Source: Fibrobacter sp. (GTDB lineage Bacteria; Fibrobacterota; Fibrobacteria; Fibrobacterales; Fibrobacteraceae). From it: 64,000 bases of DNA. The notes beneath the pieces are model-generated. The model saw nothing but the letters and a program-made list of their open reading frames with translations, did no database searches and was not told the origin of the DNA. The DNA lies in NCBI GenBank assembly GCA_024398965.1, contig JAKSIF010000011.1, positions 1-64,000 on the forward strand, in the 5' to 3' direction. The translations under genes and the position numbers were made by a program. Of the stretch, positions 13,554 to 21,841 are shown piece by piece; the first letter of the stretch is position 1; every line of letters begins with the position of its first letter.

Positions 13554-14378
13554 ATGGCAAAAGTAGTTCAGATTAACGCAGAAAATTTTGAAACCGAAGT
13601 GGTGCAGGCCTCCCAGGACCGCGCCGTTGCAGTCCTCTTCTCCTCGGCAGAATATCCCGATTGTGCCCCATACTCCCAGCTGGTGGGCCAGTTCAGCACA
13701 AGTCTGGATTTCACCCTGGGCGTTGTCAGTTGCGATGACCGCGAAAACATGCAGCTGATCCAGGCCTTCCGCGTACGTTCCGTTCCCGAAATCCACATGG
13801 TGGACAAGGGCCAGATTGCAGACGTTATCGCAGGCGTTCTACCCGAAAGCGAACTGAAGAAGCGCCTGGAAAAGTTCTACGTCAGTGACGAAGCCAAGAT
13901 GGCTAACGCCCTGGAAGAAGCCATCGCAAGCAAGAACTACGACGAGGCCCTGCCCATGCTCAACGAAGCCTTGCAGAAGACTCCCGACGACAAGAAGCTT
14001 TTGCTCCTGTGGGCCAAGGCAAGTCTCGGCATGGGCGATACCGAAAAGGCAAAAGAAATTCTCAAGAAGTTCAACGAAGCCGACGACCAGTATAAGGAAG
14101 CCAAGTCCCTGCTGGAACTTCTGGATTTCCATGCCGAAGCCGCCAAGAAGGACGTTCAGGGCAAGGAAGCCATCGTATTCCACGAAGCCTGCTGCATGGC
14201 CGCCGCCGAAGATTTCGAAAGTGCCCTCCAGGCCTTCCTTAATTTGTACGTAGAAGCTCCGGAATGGAACGACAGTGCAGCAAAGAAGGCTATGCTCACG
14301 CTATTCGGCGTTCTGGGTCCCAAGCACGAACTGACTTGGAAGTACCGAGCCAAGCTGAACACGATCATGTTCATCTAG
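13554..14378 (+). CDS. CnoX/YbbN-like thioredoxin-TPR protein
   Basis: Residues 1-110 form a thioredoxin fold (VAVLFSSAEYPDCAPYSQLV, VVSCDDRENMQLIQAFRVRS, VPEIHMVDKG). The usual CxxC redox centre is replaced by a single cysteine (YPDC), as in E. coli CnoX where the first cysteine is also lost. Residues 120-274 are TPR-type helices (YDEALPMLNEALQKTPDDKK, LLLLWAKASLGMGDTEKAKE). CnoX proteins hold oxidised or unfolded clients and hand them to GroEL or DnaK. A TATATTTG box lies five bases before the start codon, so the mRNA may have a very short leader or begin elsewhere. Confidence 0.8.
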   Translation: MAKVVQINAENFETEVVQASQDRAVAVLFSSAEYPDCAPYSQLVGQFSTSLDFTLGVVSCDDRENMQLIQAFRVRSVPEIHMVDKGQIADVIAGVLPESELKKRLEKFYVSDEAKMANALEEAIASKNYDEALPMLNEALQKTPDDKKLLLLWAKASLGMGDTEKAKEILKKFNEADDQYKEAKSLLELLDFHAEAAKKDVQGKEAIVFHEACCMAAAEDFESALQAFLNLYVEAPEWNDSAAKKAMLTLFGVLGPKHELTWKYRAKLNTIMFI

Positions 14379-14393
14379 CTTAATATTTTCAGC

Positions 14394-15050
14394 TTAATGT
14401 TTAAAGCAAAGATGGGATTCTAGGAATTCCGTCTTTTCTTTTTCGGTGAGATTACCCCTGCAAACTCTAACTCCGTCTGTAGAGTTAATTCCCATGCCAA
14501 CCAGGCCAGCGGTTCCACCAACAACTGTACCAACAGAGGCTCCAACGGCAAAACCCACTGGCGTCATAACAAGCATCAAAGATCCAATTACAGGATTCGA
14601 GCCCATCGTCGCCTTGGCGGCCTCAAAGAAGAATTCTCCCCCAAAATAGAATCCCTTTTGAGCTCCTCCGGACACATGATCAAGAAAGACCCTTCCATTG
14701 CTCTTGGGAGTCCAAAGTTCTGAGCCACCGTCACAAATCTGGATTTTTTCTACCGGTAAGGAAACAACGCTTTTCGAATCATTCGTTACAAACTTCAGAG
14801 CGTCTTCTCCATTGCTGTAACAATATCTGCTGGCTTCAAAAAAAGTAACCTGCGAGCCATATTCATACCGGAACGTCATTTCATCACCGTGCTGAACAGC
14901 AGACTGGAACGCATTCAAATCGCTTTCATCTATGGGCTCTGCTTCCGACAACTTTTCTGAATTTTCGCTTATTGAACCAACCTTTGATGAGCCGGAACAG
15001 CCCAACACACAAAAGACCGTACAAACAAGAAACAGACCCAAGTTCTTCAT
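14394..15050 (-). CDS. Lipoprotein with glycine-rich hydrophobic segment
   Basis: The ATG at 15050 (AGGAGA upstream) gives 218 residues with a lipoprotein signal ending in the lipobox VLGC. The middle contains a possible beta domain (MTFRYEYGSQVTFFEASRYC). Residues 155-190 are a glycine-rich hydrophobic run (GSLMLVMTPVGFAVGASVG) that could insert in a membrane. No family is recognised. It is convergent with the CnoX-like gene and divergent from dusA. Confidence 0.7.
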   Translation of the reverse strand: MKNLGLFLVCTVFCVLGCSGSSKVGSISENSEKLSEAEPIDESDLNAFQSAVQHGDEMTFRYEYGSQVTFFEASRYCYSNGEDALKFVTNDSKSVVSLPVEKIQICDGGSELWTPKSNGRVFLDHVSGGAQKGFYFGGEFFFEAAKATMGSNPVIGSLMLVMTPVGFAVGASVGTVVGGTAGLVGMGINSTDGVRVCRGNLTEKEKTEFLESHLCFKH

Positions 15051-15102
15051 AGCCAACTCTCCTAACAATTATAAATCTACAATTTTTTCTACATTTCGAC
15101 TT

Positions 15103-16125
15103 ATGAATATTGATTTCAACCGCAGATTGTCTATCGCCCCGATGCTGGATTGCACCGACCGCCACGAACGCTATTTTCTGCGTTTGATTTCCAAGCATAC
15201 CTTGCTGTACAGCGAAATGGTGGTGACCCATGCGTTGCTCCACGCTAATCCCGAAATGTTCTTGGGTCACGAGGAATTTGAATATCCTGCCGTGCTGCAG
15301 CTGGGAGGAAGCAACCCTGCCGACTTGGCAAAGTGCAGCAAGATGGTGGAAGCCGCAGGTTTCCAGGAAGTGAACCTGAATTGCGGCTGCCCCTCGGACC
15401 GCGTGCAGAGCGGAAGTTTCGGCGCCTGCCTCATGAAGGACAAGAACCTGGTGGCCGACTGCTTCAAGGCCATGCAGGATGCCGTAAGCATTCCCGTTTC
15501 CATCAAGTGCCGCATCGGCGTAGACGAGTTCGACAGCTGGGAGTTTTTCCGCGATTTTGTACAAACTATCGCTGACGCCGGCTGCAAGTACTTTATTATT
15601 CACGCCCGCAAGGCCTGGCTGAAAGGTTTAAGCCCCAAGGAGAACCGCGAAGTTCCTCCCCTGCATTATGAATTTGTTCATAAGCTGAAGGCTGAAATGC
15701 CCCAGCTGAATATTGCCATCAACGGCGGCATCCGCAGTATGGACCAGATGCTCGCCCACTTAAACGGCGACCCCACTTCTGCTGGAACGGGTGTGGCGCT
15801 GGACGGCGTGATGGTGGGCCGCGAAGCCTACGAAAATCCCTGGTTCCTGCACGACGCCGACGAACGAGTTTTCGGAGATGCCGCAGAGCCCCGTTACAGG
15901 AGTCGCAAGGAAGTTTTGGAAGCCTACCTCCCCTACGTAGAAAAGCAATATGCAGAAGGCTGCCCCGCCACCATCCTGGTGCGTCACCTGTATGGCCTTT
16001 TCGCAGGCATGCCCGGCGCCCGCAAGTACCGCCAGATGCTCAGCGAAGGCGCACCCCGCGCCCGCGAATACGGCGGCCCCGCAGAACTGATCCGCAAGGC
16101 TATGGAATTGGTGGTGGAAGAATAA
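15103..16125 (+). CDS. dusA: tRNA-dihydrouridine synthase A
   Basis: The ATG at 15103 gives 340 residues. The Dus TIM barrel is clear: LSIAPMLDCTDRHERYF at the start, EYPAVLQLGGS, the catalytic cysteine in NLNCGCPSDRVQSGSFGA, IKCRIG, HARKAWLKGLSPKENR (a DusA-type signature), AINGGIR and GVMVGREAYENPW. DusA reduces uridines 20/20a in the tRNA D-loop using FMN and NADPH. The longer frame upstream of this ATG is antisense to the lipoprotein gene and is not credible. Confidence 0.92.
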   Translation: MNIDFNRRLSIAPMLDCTDRHERYFLRLISKHTLLYSEMVVTHALLHANPEMFLGHEEFEYPAVLQLGGSNPADLAKCSKMVEAAGFQEVNLNCGCPSDRVQSGSFGACLMKDKNLVADCFKAMQDAVSIPVSIKCRIGVDEFDSWEFFRDFVQTIADAGCKYFIIHARKAWLKGLSPKENREVPPLHYEFVHKLKAEMPQLNIAINGGIRSMDQMLAHLNGDPTSAGTGVALDGVMVGREAYENPWFLHDADERVFGDAAEPRYRSRKEVLEAYLPYVEKQYAEGCPATILVRHLYGLFAGMPGARKYRQMLSEGAPRAREYGGPAELIRKAMELVVEE

Positions 16126-16127
16126 GC

Positions 16128-16160
16128 AAAAACTCCGGGGTTCAGCCTCGGAGTTTTCTT
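16128..16160. terminator. Terminator between dusA and the Rpn-type gene
   Basis: AAACTCCGGGG-TTCA-GCCTCGGAGTTTT forms a strong stem with T-rich flanks on both strands and serves the two convergent genes. Confidence 0.75.
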
Positions 16161-16167
16161 ATCAACT

Positions 16168-17127
16168 TTATGCTTTTTCAGCGGCAATCTTATCCGCTAG
16201 TTCCTGAACCTTTTCAAGAGGCAACTTGAGGACTCGAGAGACTCGTTCCACAGGGTCATTATCTCGTAGAAGCGCTTCTGCGTCACTGAATTTGGTTTCT
16301 TCACAGCCTTCTTTGTGTCCTTCTTCACGGCCCTCGCGGCGGGCGGTTCCGATGCGTGTACTGATTTCAGCTTCTGTGACCATACCTGTTGCAATCTCCG
16401 TGATAAAGTTCTTCTCGAGGGCGTTCACCGCCAGACGGCTGTAAACATCCGCTATGACGGGATCCTTCGTTTTGGGGGCATCCTTCGCAGAGGCCATCTT
16501 GGTGAAAAGCTCCAGCCATTCCGTCTCGGCAGTGTTCAGGTTCAAGACCTTCGCATCCACCTTACTCAAGTCGATTACAATATACCTTTTTTTATCATAT
16601 ACAGGCAAGGCGCCGGGATCACCGATGCTAGAAAAGCGGAAGAGGCCCAGTTCCTCGCGGTAGCTTTTGCAAAAGCTAACCGGGAAGTTGCAAATCCACA
16701 CGCTGTAGGTTGTAGGCATCAGATAGGGATGGTCTTCCTTCTCGGTCTCGGTGCGCTGGCTGTCAAAGTGAATCTTCGACTCAATGGAAAGCTGGTCCGC
16801 ATAAAGTTCCACGCGGTCCGTAAAATCCTCGTGAGACGCCCGCTGCATCTCCAGATCCACGTATTCTTCATTGTTGAGTTTCGCGTGTACGTCAAAGCGG
16901 ACCTCCTCCACATCGATTGCGGAAGTCAACGTCGACGCAGGCTTCTTGCGCTCGATACTCACGATCTTACGTTCCTCAGGCTGATGCAGCATTGCGTTTA
17001 AAAAGTGAATCAGCGTAACGTCCTTCGAAAAGATTTCCTTGAAGACCTTGTCCCGGGTCGGGTCCAGGAACGCATGCTGTTTAATGATCTCGACTTGTCT
17101 TTCGACTTTTTCTTCAAAAGTTGCCAT
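16168..17127 (-). CDS. Rpn-family PDDEXK nuclease / putative transposase
   Basis: The ATG at 17127 gives 319 residues. The N-terminal half shows the PDDEXK_2 pattern: DPTRDKVFKEIFS, then IDVEEVRFDVHAKLNNEEY with VDLEMQ, giving the D ... E-x-Q core, and RVELYADQL. The C-terminal half has the variable helical tail with ARREGREEGHKEG, common in these proteins. Rpn proteins promote RecA-independent recombination in E. coli and are frequent in Fibrobacter and Bacteroidetes genomes. The core residues look intact, so it may be active. Confidence 0.8.
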   Translation of the reverse strand: MATFEEKVERQVEIIKQHAFLDPTRDKVFKEIFSKDVTLIHFLNAMLHQPEERKIVSIERKKPASTLTSAIDVEEVRFDVHAKLNNEEYVDLEMQRASHEDFTDRVELYADQLSIESKIHFDSQRTETEKEDHPYLMPTTYSVWICNFPVSFCKSYREELGLFRFSSIGDPGALPVYDKKRYIVIDLSKVDAKVLNLNTAETEWLELFTKMASAKDAPKTKDPVIADVYSRLAVNALEKNFITEIATGMVTEAEISTRIGTARREGREEGHKEGCEETKFSDAEALLRDNDPVERVSRVLKLPLEKVQELADKIAAEKA

Positions 17128-17554
17128 TATAATTCCAAAACGGGAACGCCCCCGCAATAGCGCAAGGCGGATTCGCCCTACATACTATAACACGTTTTGA
17201 ACGAGGAAATGTTGCGCGATTTTACGTAAAATAATTGTAAAACGGGAAATCCTTAATGATATCCGCAGCGGGCCGAGAGGGGGTGGCGGAAGACTTTTAG
17301 CCGGGGCGGTTGACCAGGGGGAGCCGTCGGGCGGTACCAAAAACAGCCGCGAGCGGACAACCTGCGGCAGTCCGACTACGCCTTGATGTTATTTTTTTGC
17401 GTTTTTGGATGTTCTAGGCTGTTTTTAGCGATGCCACGGCGTAAAAAAAGGCTGCAGCCAGGGGGAAACTTCCCCCCTATCCCTTGACAAACGACTTGTT
17501 TTTTTCTCTATTTGGAGGCACAATTTTAAGTTTCACCTTTAACGGAGATACAAT
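17128..17554. other. Gene-free spacer, G/C-rich, with a 10-bp inverted repeat
   Basis: No credible coding frame. A 10-base inverted repeat AAAAACAGCC (17339-17348) / GGCTGTTTTT (17417-17426) encloses 68 bases. Further right are a GGCTGCAGCC palindrome and a GGGGGAA/TTCCCCC hairpin. The middle (17250-17400) is clearly more G/C-rich than the neighbouring spacers. The end holds the promoter of the small ribosomal-type gene. It might be a decayed mobile element, but no transposase remnant is seen. Confidence 0.4.
17484..17514 (+). promoter_or_regulatory. Promoter of the small COX24-type gene
   Basis: TTGACA begins at 17484. TCTATTTG (17507-17514) lies 20 bases after TTG; in classical terms TTGACA-N17-TCTATT. 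The start codon is about 40 bases downstream. Confidence 0.55.
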
Positions 17555-17650
17555 ATGCCTTGCGGAAAGAAAAGAAAGCGCAGGAAGATTGCGACTCACA
17601 AGCGTAAGAAGCGCCGTCGTCGTGACCGTCATAAGAAGAAAATTCGCTAA
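17555..17650 (+). CDS. 31-residue COX24/AURKAIP1-domain ribosome-associated protein
   Basis: A tiny, extremely basic protein (MPCGKKRKRRKIATHKRKKR, then RRRDRHKKKIR). It matches the short bacterial COX24_C/AURKAIP1 family, related to mitochondrial mS38 and seen in ribosomes of the Bacteroidetes-Chlorobi-Fibrobacter group. It has a good ribosome site (CGGAG), a strong promoter and a terminator, so it is a single-gene transcript expected to be highly expressed. It is likely bound to the small ribosomal subunit. Confidence 0.85.
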   Translation: MPCGKKRKRRKIATHKRKKRRRRDRHKKKIR

Positions 17651-17693
17651 TTTCCGTTAGCATTCTCTTGTGATTTTCCTGTTAAGGAATTGA

Positions 17694-17729
17694 AAGACGG
17701 AGTGACAAGCTCCGTTTTTCGTTTTTTTT
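17694..17729 (+). terminator. Terminator after the COX24-type gene
   Basis: ACGGAG-TGACAAG-CTCCGT stem followed by TTTTCGTTTTTTTT. Confidence 0.8.
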
Positions 17730-17850
17730 GTTTTTAGGATTTTCTTAAAACTTATCGAAATTTTACACATTCTGTAAATATTTGATGTATATTAAGGCTT
17801 TCCAGTTTCAACCGAGCAGTTCCTGAGCTCACCAAAATAAGGAATAGAAA

Positions 17851-18804
17851 ATGATTGATCGCAGCAAGCACTTCCTCCGCCTCGCCGACTGGAGCGAAGA
17901 AAGAATTCTCGAAACCGTAGCCATCGCTTCCCGCCTGAAAAAGGAAGTCCATGCAGGCCAGGTCTCCGACCGTCTTCACGGCCAGAACATCGGTATGTTC
18001 TTCGAAAAGCCGTCTCTGCGAACCATCACTACTTTCCAGGTGGGCATGAACCAGCTGGGTGGCCACGCCGTGCTGCTCTCCCCGGACTCCATCGGTCTTG
18101 GCAAGCGCGAATCCATCAAGGATGTGGCCCGCTGCCTTTCCCGCTGGGTGAACGCTCTCGTTGTCCGCTGCTTCAAGCAGGACCTGGTGGAACAGCTGGC
18201 TGAATACGGTTCCATTCCCGTTGTGAACGCCCTGACCGACGACTACCACCCCTGCCAGGCTATCGCCTTCGCCCAGATGATTGAAGAAAATCTCGGCGGT
18301 ATGAAGGGCAAGACTGTGGCCTTCATCGGCGACGGCAACAACGTTGCAAACTCTTTCCTCGCCCTCTGCTCCAAGGTGGGCATGAACTTTACTTTGGCTT
18401 GCCCCAAGGGTTTTGAACAGCCGGCTCACGTGATCGAAGAAGCTCAGGCCGACTTCAAGCGCCACGGCTGCCAGTACCGCGTATTTAACGACCCGAAGGA
18501 AGCTGTCAAGGACGCCGACATCCTTTATAGCGACGTGTGGGTTTCCATGGGTCAGGAAGGTCAGAAGGAATCCAAGCAGAATCACTTCCTGCCGTTCCGC
18601 ATCGACGCAGACCTTTTGAAGTACGCTCCGTCTCACGTGAAGGTTTCCCACTGCCTGCCCGCTCACCGCGGCGACGAAATCACCGACGAAGTGATGGACA
18701 ACCTTGACCTGAACATGAGCTACGAAGAAGCCGAAAATCGCCTCCACGCCCACAAGGCCGTGCTGTGGCAGGTCATGACCGCTACTAGCGAACTCGGCAA
18801 GTAA
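17851..18804 (+). CDS. argF: Ornithine carbamoyltransferase
   Basis: 317 residues with the OTC signatures. The carbamoyl-phosphate loop is FEKPSLRT, with Leu where most carbamoyltransferases have Thr (STRT). DDYHPCQA is followed by the ornithine-binding VWVSMGQ, where SMG is typical of OTC, and the HCLPAHRG motif supplies the catalytic cysteine. The enzyme converts ornithine and carbamoyl phosphate to citrulline, using the product of carB in this window. A TTACA-N5-TGTAA dyad and TATATT lie upstream. argF stands alone here; argD and argB are 14 kb away. Confidence 0.95.
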   Translation: MIDRSKHFLRLADWSEERILETVAIASRLKKEVHAGQVSDRLHGQNIGMFFEKPSLRTITTFQVGMNQLGGHAVLLSPDSIGLGKRESIKDVARCLSRWVNALVVRCFKQDLVEQLAEYGSIPVVNALTDDYHPCQAIAFAQMIEENLGGMKGKTVAFIGDGNNVANSFLALCSKVGMNFTLACPKGFEQPAHVIEEAQADFKRHGCQYRVFNDPKEAVKDADILYSDVWVSMGQEGQKESKQNHFLPFRIDADLLKYAPSHVKVSHCLPAHRGDEITDEVMDNLDLNMSYEEAENRLHAHKAVLWQVMTATSELGK

Positions 18805-18883
18805 TTGCTAGGTTCCCGGTCAAGCCGGGAATGACGCGCACGACGTTCACTTAGGACGACATGCGTGACGCATGCACAAGAAT

Positions 18884-18916
18884 TCGGCCCGCGAGAGATC
18901 GCGGGTCTTTTTTTTG
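18884..18916 (+). terminator. Terminator after argF
   Basis: CCCGCGA-GAGA-TCGCGGG is followed by TC and eight T residues. An additional small TTCCCGG/CCGGGAA hairpin precedes it right after the argF stop. Confidence 0.75.
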
Positions 18917-19052
18917 CAGTCAACGGACTTGCGGCGTTTATGCTGCGTATGACAACGCCTCCTCAACAGGAGACATTTCTGTTTGCCAGCTGAAACCTCC
19001 AAACAGAATAAGCCCCGTCTTGCAGATGCACTTATTTCGTTGCGCACGTTGC

Positions 19053-19315
19053 AAATTAGGACTAATCCCGCAGATTCGGTATATTAGTCCTAGCCAGCCC
19101 ATCACAAACTAGGACTATTCCCGCAGATTCGGCAAATTAGTCCTAGCCAGCCCATCACAAACTAGGACTATTCCCGCAGATTCGGTAAATTGGTCCTAGC
19201 CGGCTCATCACAAGCTAGGACTATTCCTGCAGATTCGGTAAATTGGTCCTAGCCAGCCCATCACAAACTAGGACTATTCCCGCAGATTCAATAAATTAGT
19301 CCTAGCCAGCCCGAT
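19053..19315. repeat. Five-copy 53-bp tandem repeat of perfect dyads
   Basis: The phrase AGGACTA recurs at 19058, 19111, 19164, 19217 and 19270, exactly 53 bases apart. In each unit CTAGGACTA (TTAGGACTA in the first) pairs with TAGTCCTAG (TGGTCCTAG in two) across a 20-base middle that itself is conserved (TTCCCGCAGATTCGG...). The units are joined by a conserved CCAGCCCATCACAA linker. Few base changes separate the copies, so they are recent or under selection. No protein is encoded. It lies between argF and the glutamine amidotransferase gene. Confidence 0.9.
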
Positions 19316-19414
19316 ATAGCAGTCAAGCCTCTTACACCTGCGATACATTCGGCATGATGATCGTCAACGCCATTCGCTTTATTATATTTCAACCCATCGA
19401 AAAAGAGTCTTTCT

Positions 19415-20116
19415 ATGGAAACTTACATTTTTCAGCATGTAGAATACGAAGGCCCGGGAGCAATCCTCCCCTACCTGGAAGCCAAGGGCCACAAGGTTCA
19501 CCTGATTCGCCTTTACGCAGGCGACAAGATTCCCCACGAAGATGAAATTGAGTTCGCCATTTTGATGGGCGGCCCCATGAGTGTCCTGGACGAAACTGAA
19601 CATCCCTATTTCGTACGCGAAAAGGAACTCTGCCGCGACATGGTGCAACTGGGCAAGCCTCTTCTCGGCATTTGCCTGGGAGCCCAGATGATTGCAAGCG
19701 CATTTGGCGCCGCCATCAAGAAAAATCCCGAAAAGGAGATTGGCTGGTTTCCTGTAAGTTTTGACGCTAGCGTCGAAGGCGGCAACAAGGTTTTGGACCT
19801 GCCCAAGAAACTGCAGGCTTTCCATTGGCACGGCGAAACCTTCGACATCCCCGAAGCGGCAACATCTTTCGCCAGCAGTGAAGCCTGCAAGAATCAGGCA
19901 TTCAAGCTGGGCAGTGCCATCGCCTTGCAGTTCCATGTTGAAGTCACCGATGATTCCATGGAAAGCATGTTGAAGAACGGTGCCGAAGAAATTGAAGCCT
20001 GCGCAGGTTGCAAGTTTGTACAGAACGCAGCTGAAATCAAAAAGGCCAGCGCAGCAAACATGGACAAGGCAAACAAGGCCTTGGTCAAGATTCTTGATTT
20101 TGTGTTAAAGAAGTAG
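19415..20116 (+). CDS. Class I glutamine amidotransferase-like protein
   Basis: 233 residues with the GATase-1 fold: ILMGGPMSVLDE (oxyanion region), the nucleophile in GICLGAQMIASAFG, FHWHGETFDIP, and the His-Glu pair in ALQFHVEVTDDSM. It resembles the stand-alone GMP-synthase-glutaminase-like family rather than a subunit of a known biosynthetic enzyme; E. coli-type relatives act on gamma-glutamyl compounds. The synthase or acceptor partner is not evident. It precedes the hotdog thioesterase gene by 21 bases, probably in one transcript. Confidence 0.82.
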   Translation: METYIFQHVEYEGPGAILPYLEAKGHKVHLIRLYAGDKIPHEDEIEFAILMGGPMSVLDETEHPYFVREKELCRDMVQLGKPLLGICLGAQMIASAFGAAIKKNPEKEIGWFPVSFDASVEGGNKVLDLPKKLQAFHWHGETFDIPEAATSFASSEACKNQAFKLGSAIALQFHVEVTDDSMESMLKNGAEEIEACAGCKFVQNAAEIKKASAANMDKANKALVKILDFVLKK

Positions 20117-20137
20117 CGAGTTCCCCACGGAGGATTC

Positions 20138-20656
20138 ATGAGCGAAATCTTCAAGGTAGTGAGCAAGCTGCGCAACAGCAAGATGTGCATGATCTGCGGT
20201 CTTGACAACGAATACGGTGTTCGAGCACCCTTCTACAACATGGAAGACGGCAGCGTCATGACATTGTTCCAGTATCGCGAGCAGCACCAGAGCTACCCCG
20301 GTCGCGTTCACGGCGGACTCATTACCGCCATGCTGGACGAAATGGGACTCCGCGCCGTGTGGGCCAAGGAAGGTGGCAACGAGGATATCTGGGGTGTTAC
20401 CATGTCCCTGGAAACCAAGTACCGCAAGCCTGTTCCCTACAACACACCCATTATCGGCAAGGGCGTTATCACCAAGTTCAGTTCCCGATTCTTTGTGACC
20501 CACGCCAGCATTCTTGATTTGGATGGAAACGTCCTAGCCGATGGCGACATCAACTACCTGCACCTGGACCCTAAGGTAATTGCCAGCGGTGCCGTGATGC
20601 ACGAAGAAATGCCTTACCTCATCGAAGACGGTGTAAAAGAGATTTCCATCGGGTAA
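20138..20656 (+). CDS. PaaI-type hotdog thioesterase
   Basis: 172 residues with the hotdog-fold signature RVHGGLITAMLDEMGLRAVW, then VTMSLETKYRKPVPYNTPII and FVTHASILDLDGNVLADG. These match PaaI/YiiD-like acyl-CoA thioesterases. The substrate cannot be deduced. A CMICG segment near the N-terminus (residues 17-21) is unusual and could bind a metal together with nearby residues. Start with GGAGG upstream. Confidence 0.78.
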   Translation: MSEIFKVVSKLRNSKMCMICGLDNEYGVRAPFYNMEDGSVMTLFQYREQHQSYPGRVHGGLITAMLDEMGLRAVWAKEGGNEDIWGVTMSLETKYRKPVPYNTPIIGKGVITKFSSRFFVTHASILDLDGNVLADGDINYLHLDPKVIASGAVMHEEMPYLIEDGVKEISIG

Positions 20657-20719
20657 GACATTCCTCCAAATCAGCAGGCTAGCATAGATAACGACAATGG
20701 CCTGTTATTATTAAAAAGT

Positions 20720-20746
20720 ATAAGCGGGCAAGCCCCGCTTTTTTTA
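20720..20746 (+). terminator. Terminator before bioB
   Basis: AGCGGG-CAAG-CCCCGCT stem followed by seven T residues. Confidence 0.75.
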
Positions 20747-20833
20747 TATTAGGGGTCGAAAAAACGTTTTAATACCGCGTCGCTAGAAACAATTCAAGCC
20801 GTTTAGATTAAGCCCGCGGGCCAAGGAGTTTTT

Positions 20834-21811
20834 ATGTCTTTCGTACAAGAATTGAAGAGCAAGATTCTTAATGAAGATTACGTTACCACCCGCGAAGACG
20901 CAATCAAGTTGCTGGACGCTGATTTGGACGAACTGACCAGTGCAGCAAACGAAATTCGCGAAAAACTCCACGGAAAGAATTTTGATTTTTGTTCCATCAT
21001 CAACGGCCGCAGTGGTCGCTGCTCCGAAAACTGCAAATACTGCGCGCAGTCCAGCTACTACCACACCGGCGCTCCGGAATACAAGCTACTGAGCGTCGAG
21101 GAAATCTTGGCAGATGCCAAGAAGCGTGAAGCTGCAGGCATTCCCCGCTACTCCATCGTAACTTCTGGCCGTACCTTGACCAAGAATGATGTGGAACAGA
21201 TTTCTGAAACCATTCGCCGCATCAAGAAGGAAACCAAGCTTTCCGTCTGCTTGAGTAGCGGACTTTTGAATCGAGAACAGTTTGACCAGCTAAAGGCTGC
21301 GGGTCTTACCCGTTTCCACAATAACCTGGAAACCTACCGCCGTCACTTCCCCGACGTTTGCACCACCCACACTTACGACGACAAGATCGGAGTCTTGCAG
21401 AACGCACTGGCCGCAGGTCTTGAAATTTGCAGCGGCGGCATTATGGGCCTTGGCGAAACTATGGAAGACCGCATCGACATGTGCCTCGACCTTCGCGAAC
21501 TTGGCGTAAAGTCCACCCCCATCAACGTATTGAACGCCATTCCGGGAACTCCCTTCGAAAATCTGCCTAAGGTGACCAACGATGAATTCTGCCGTATCGT
21601 TGCCATCTACCGCTTTATCAATCCCAAGGCATACCTGCGTTTGGCAGGTGGCCGCGGCGTTCTGGGTGACGACGGCGAACGCGCATTCAAGAGCGGTGCA
21701 AACGCAACCATTACCGACGACATGCTGACCACCTCCGGCGTCAAGAGCGCCAAGGACTTTGAACTGGTCCGCAAGCTGGGCTTTGAACCCCACGGCTTTA
21801 TTGAAGACTAA
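20834..21811 (+). CDS. bioB: Biotin synthase
   Basis: 325 residues; radical SAM enzyme that inserts sulfur into dethiobiotin. The SAM cluster cysteines are in CSENCKYCAQS (CxxxCxxC). Other BioB motifs are RFHNNLETYRRHFPDVC (YNHNLDT equivalent), CSGGIMGLGETMEDRIDM, PINVLNAIPGTPFE and RLAGGRG. Start preceded by AAGGAG. It is followed after 30 bases by bioA. Confidence 0.96.
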   Translation: MSFVQELKSKILNEDYVTTREDAIKLLDADLDELTSAANEIREKLHGKNFDFCSIINGRSGRCSENCKYCAQSSYYHTGAPEYKLLSVEEILADAKKREAAGIPRYSIVTSGRTLTKNDVEQISETIRRIKKETKLSVCLSSGLLNREQFDQLKAAGLTRFHNNLETYRRHFPDVCTTHTYDDKIGVLQNALAAGLEICSGGIMGLGETMEDRIDMCLDLRELGVKSTPINVLNAIPGTPFENLPKVTNDEFCRIVAIYRFINPKAYLRLAGGRGVLGDDGERAFKSGANATITDDMLTTSGVKSAKDFELVRKLGFEPHGFIED

Positions 21812-21841
21812 TTTTTTGGAGCTGTTTTTAGGAGTCGCGAT

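Noticed and set aside
13554-14378. Thioredoxin
   Set aside because: No CxxC and a long TPR region follow; CnoX-like fits better.
19053-19315. Possible CRISPR array
   Set aside because: The whole 53-base unit repeats, including the middle that would be a unique spacer, and no cas genes are near.
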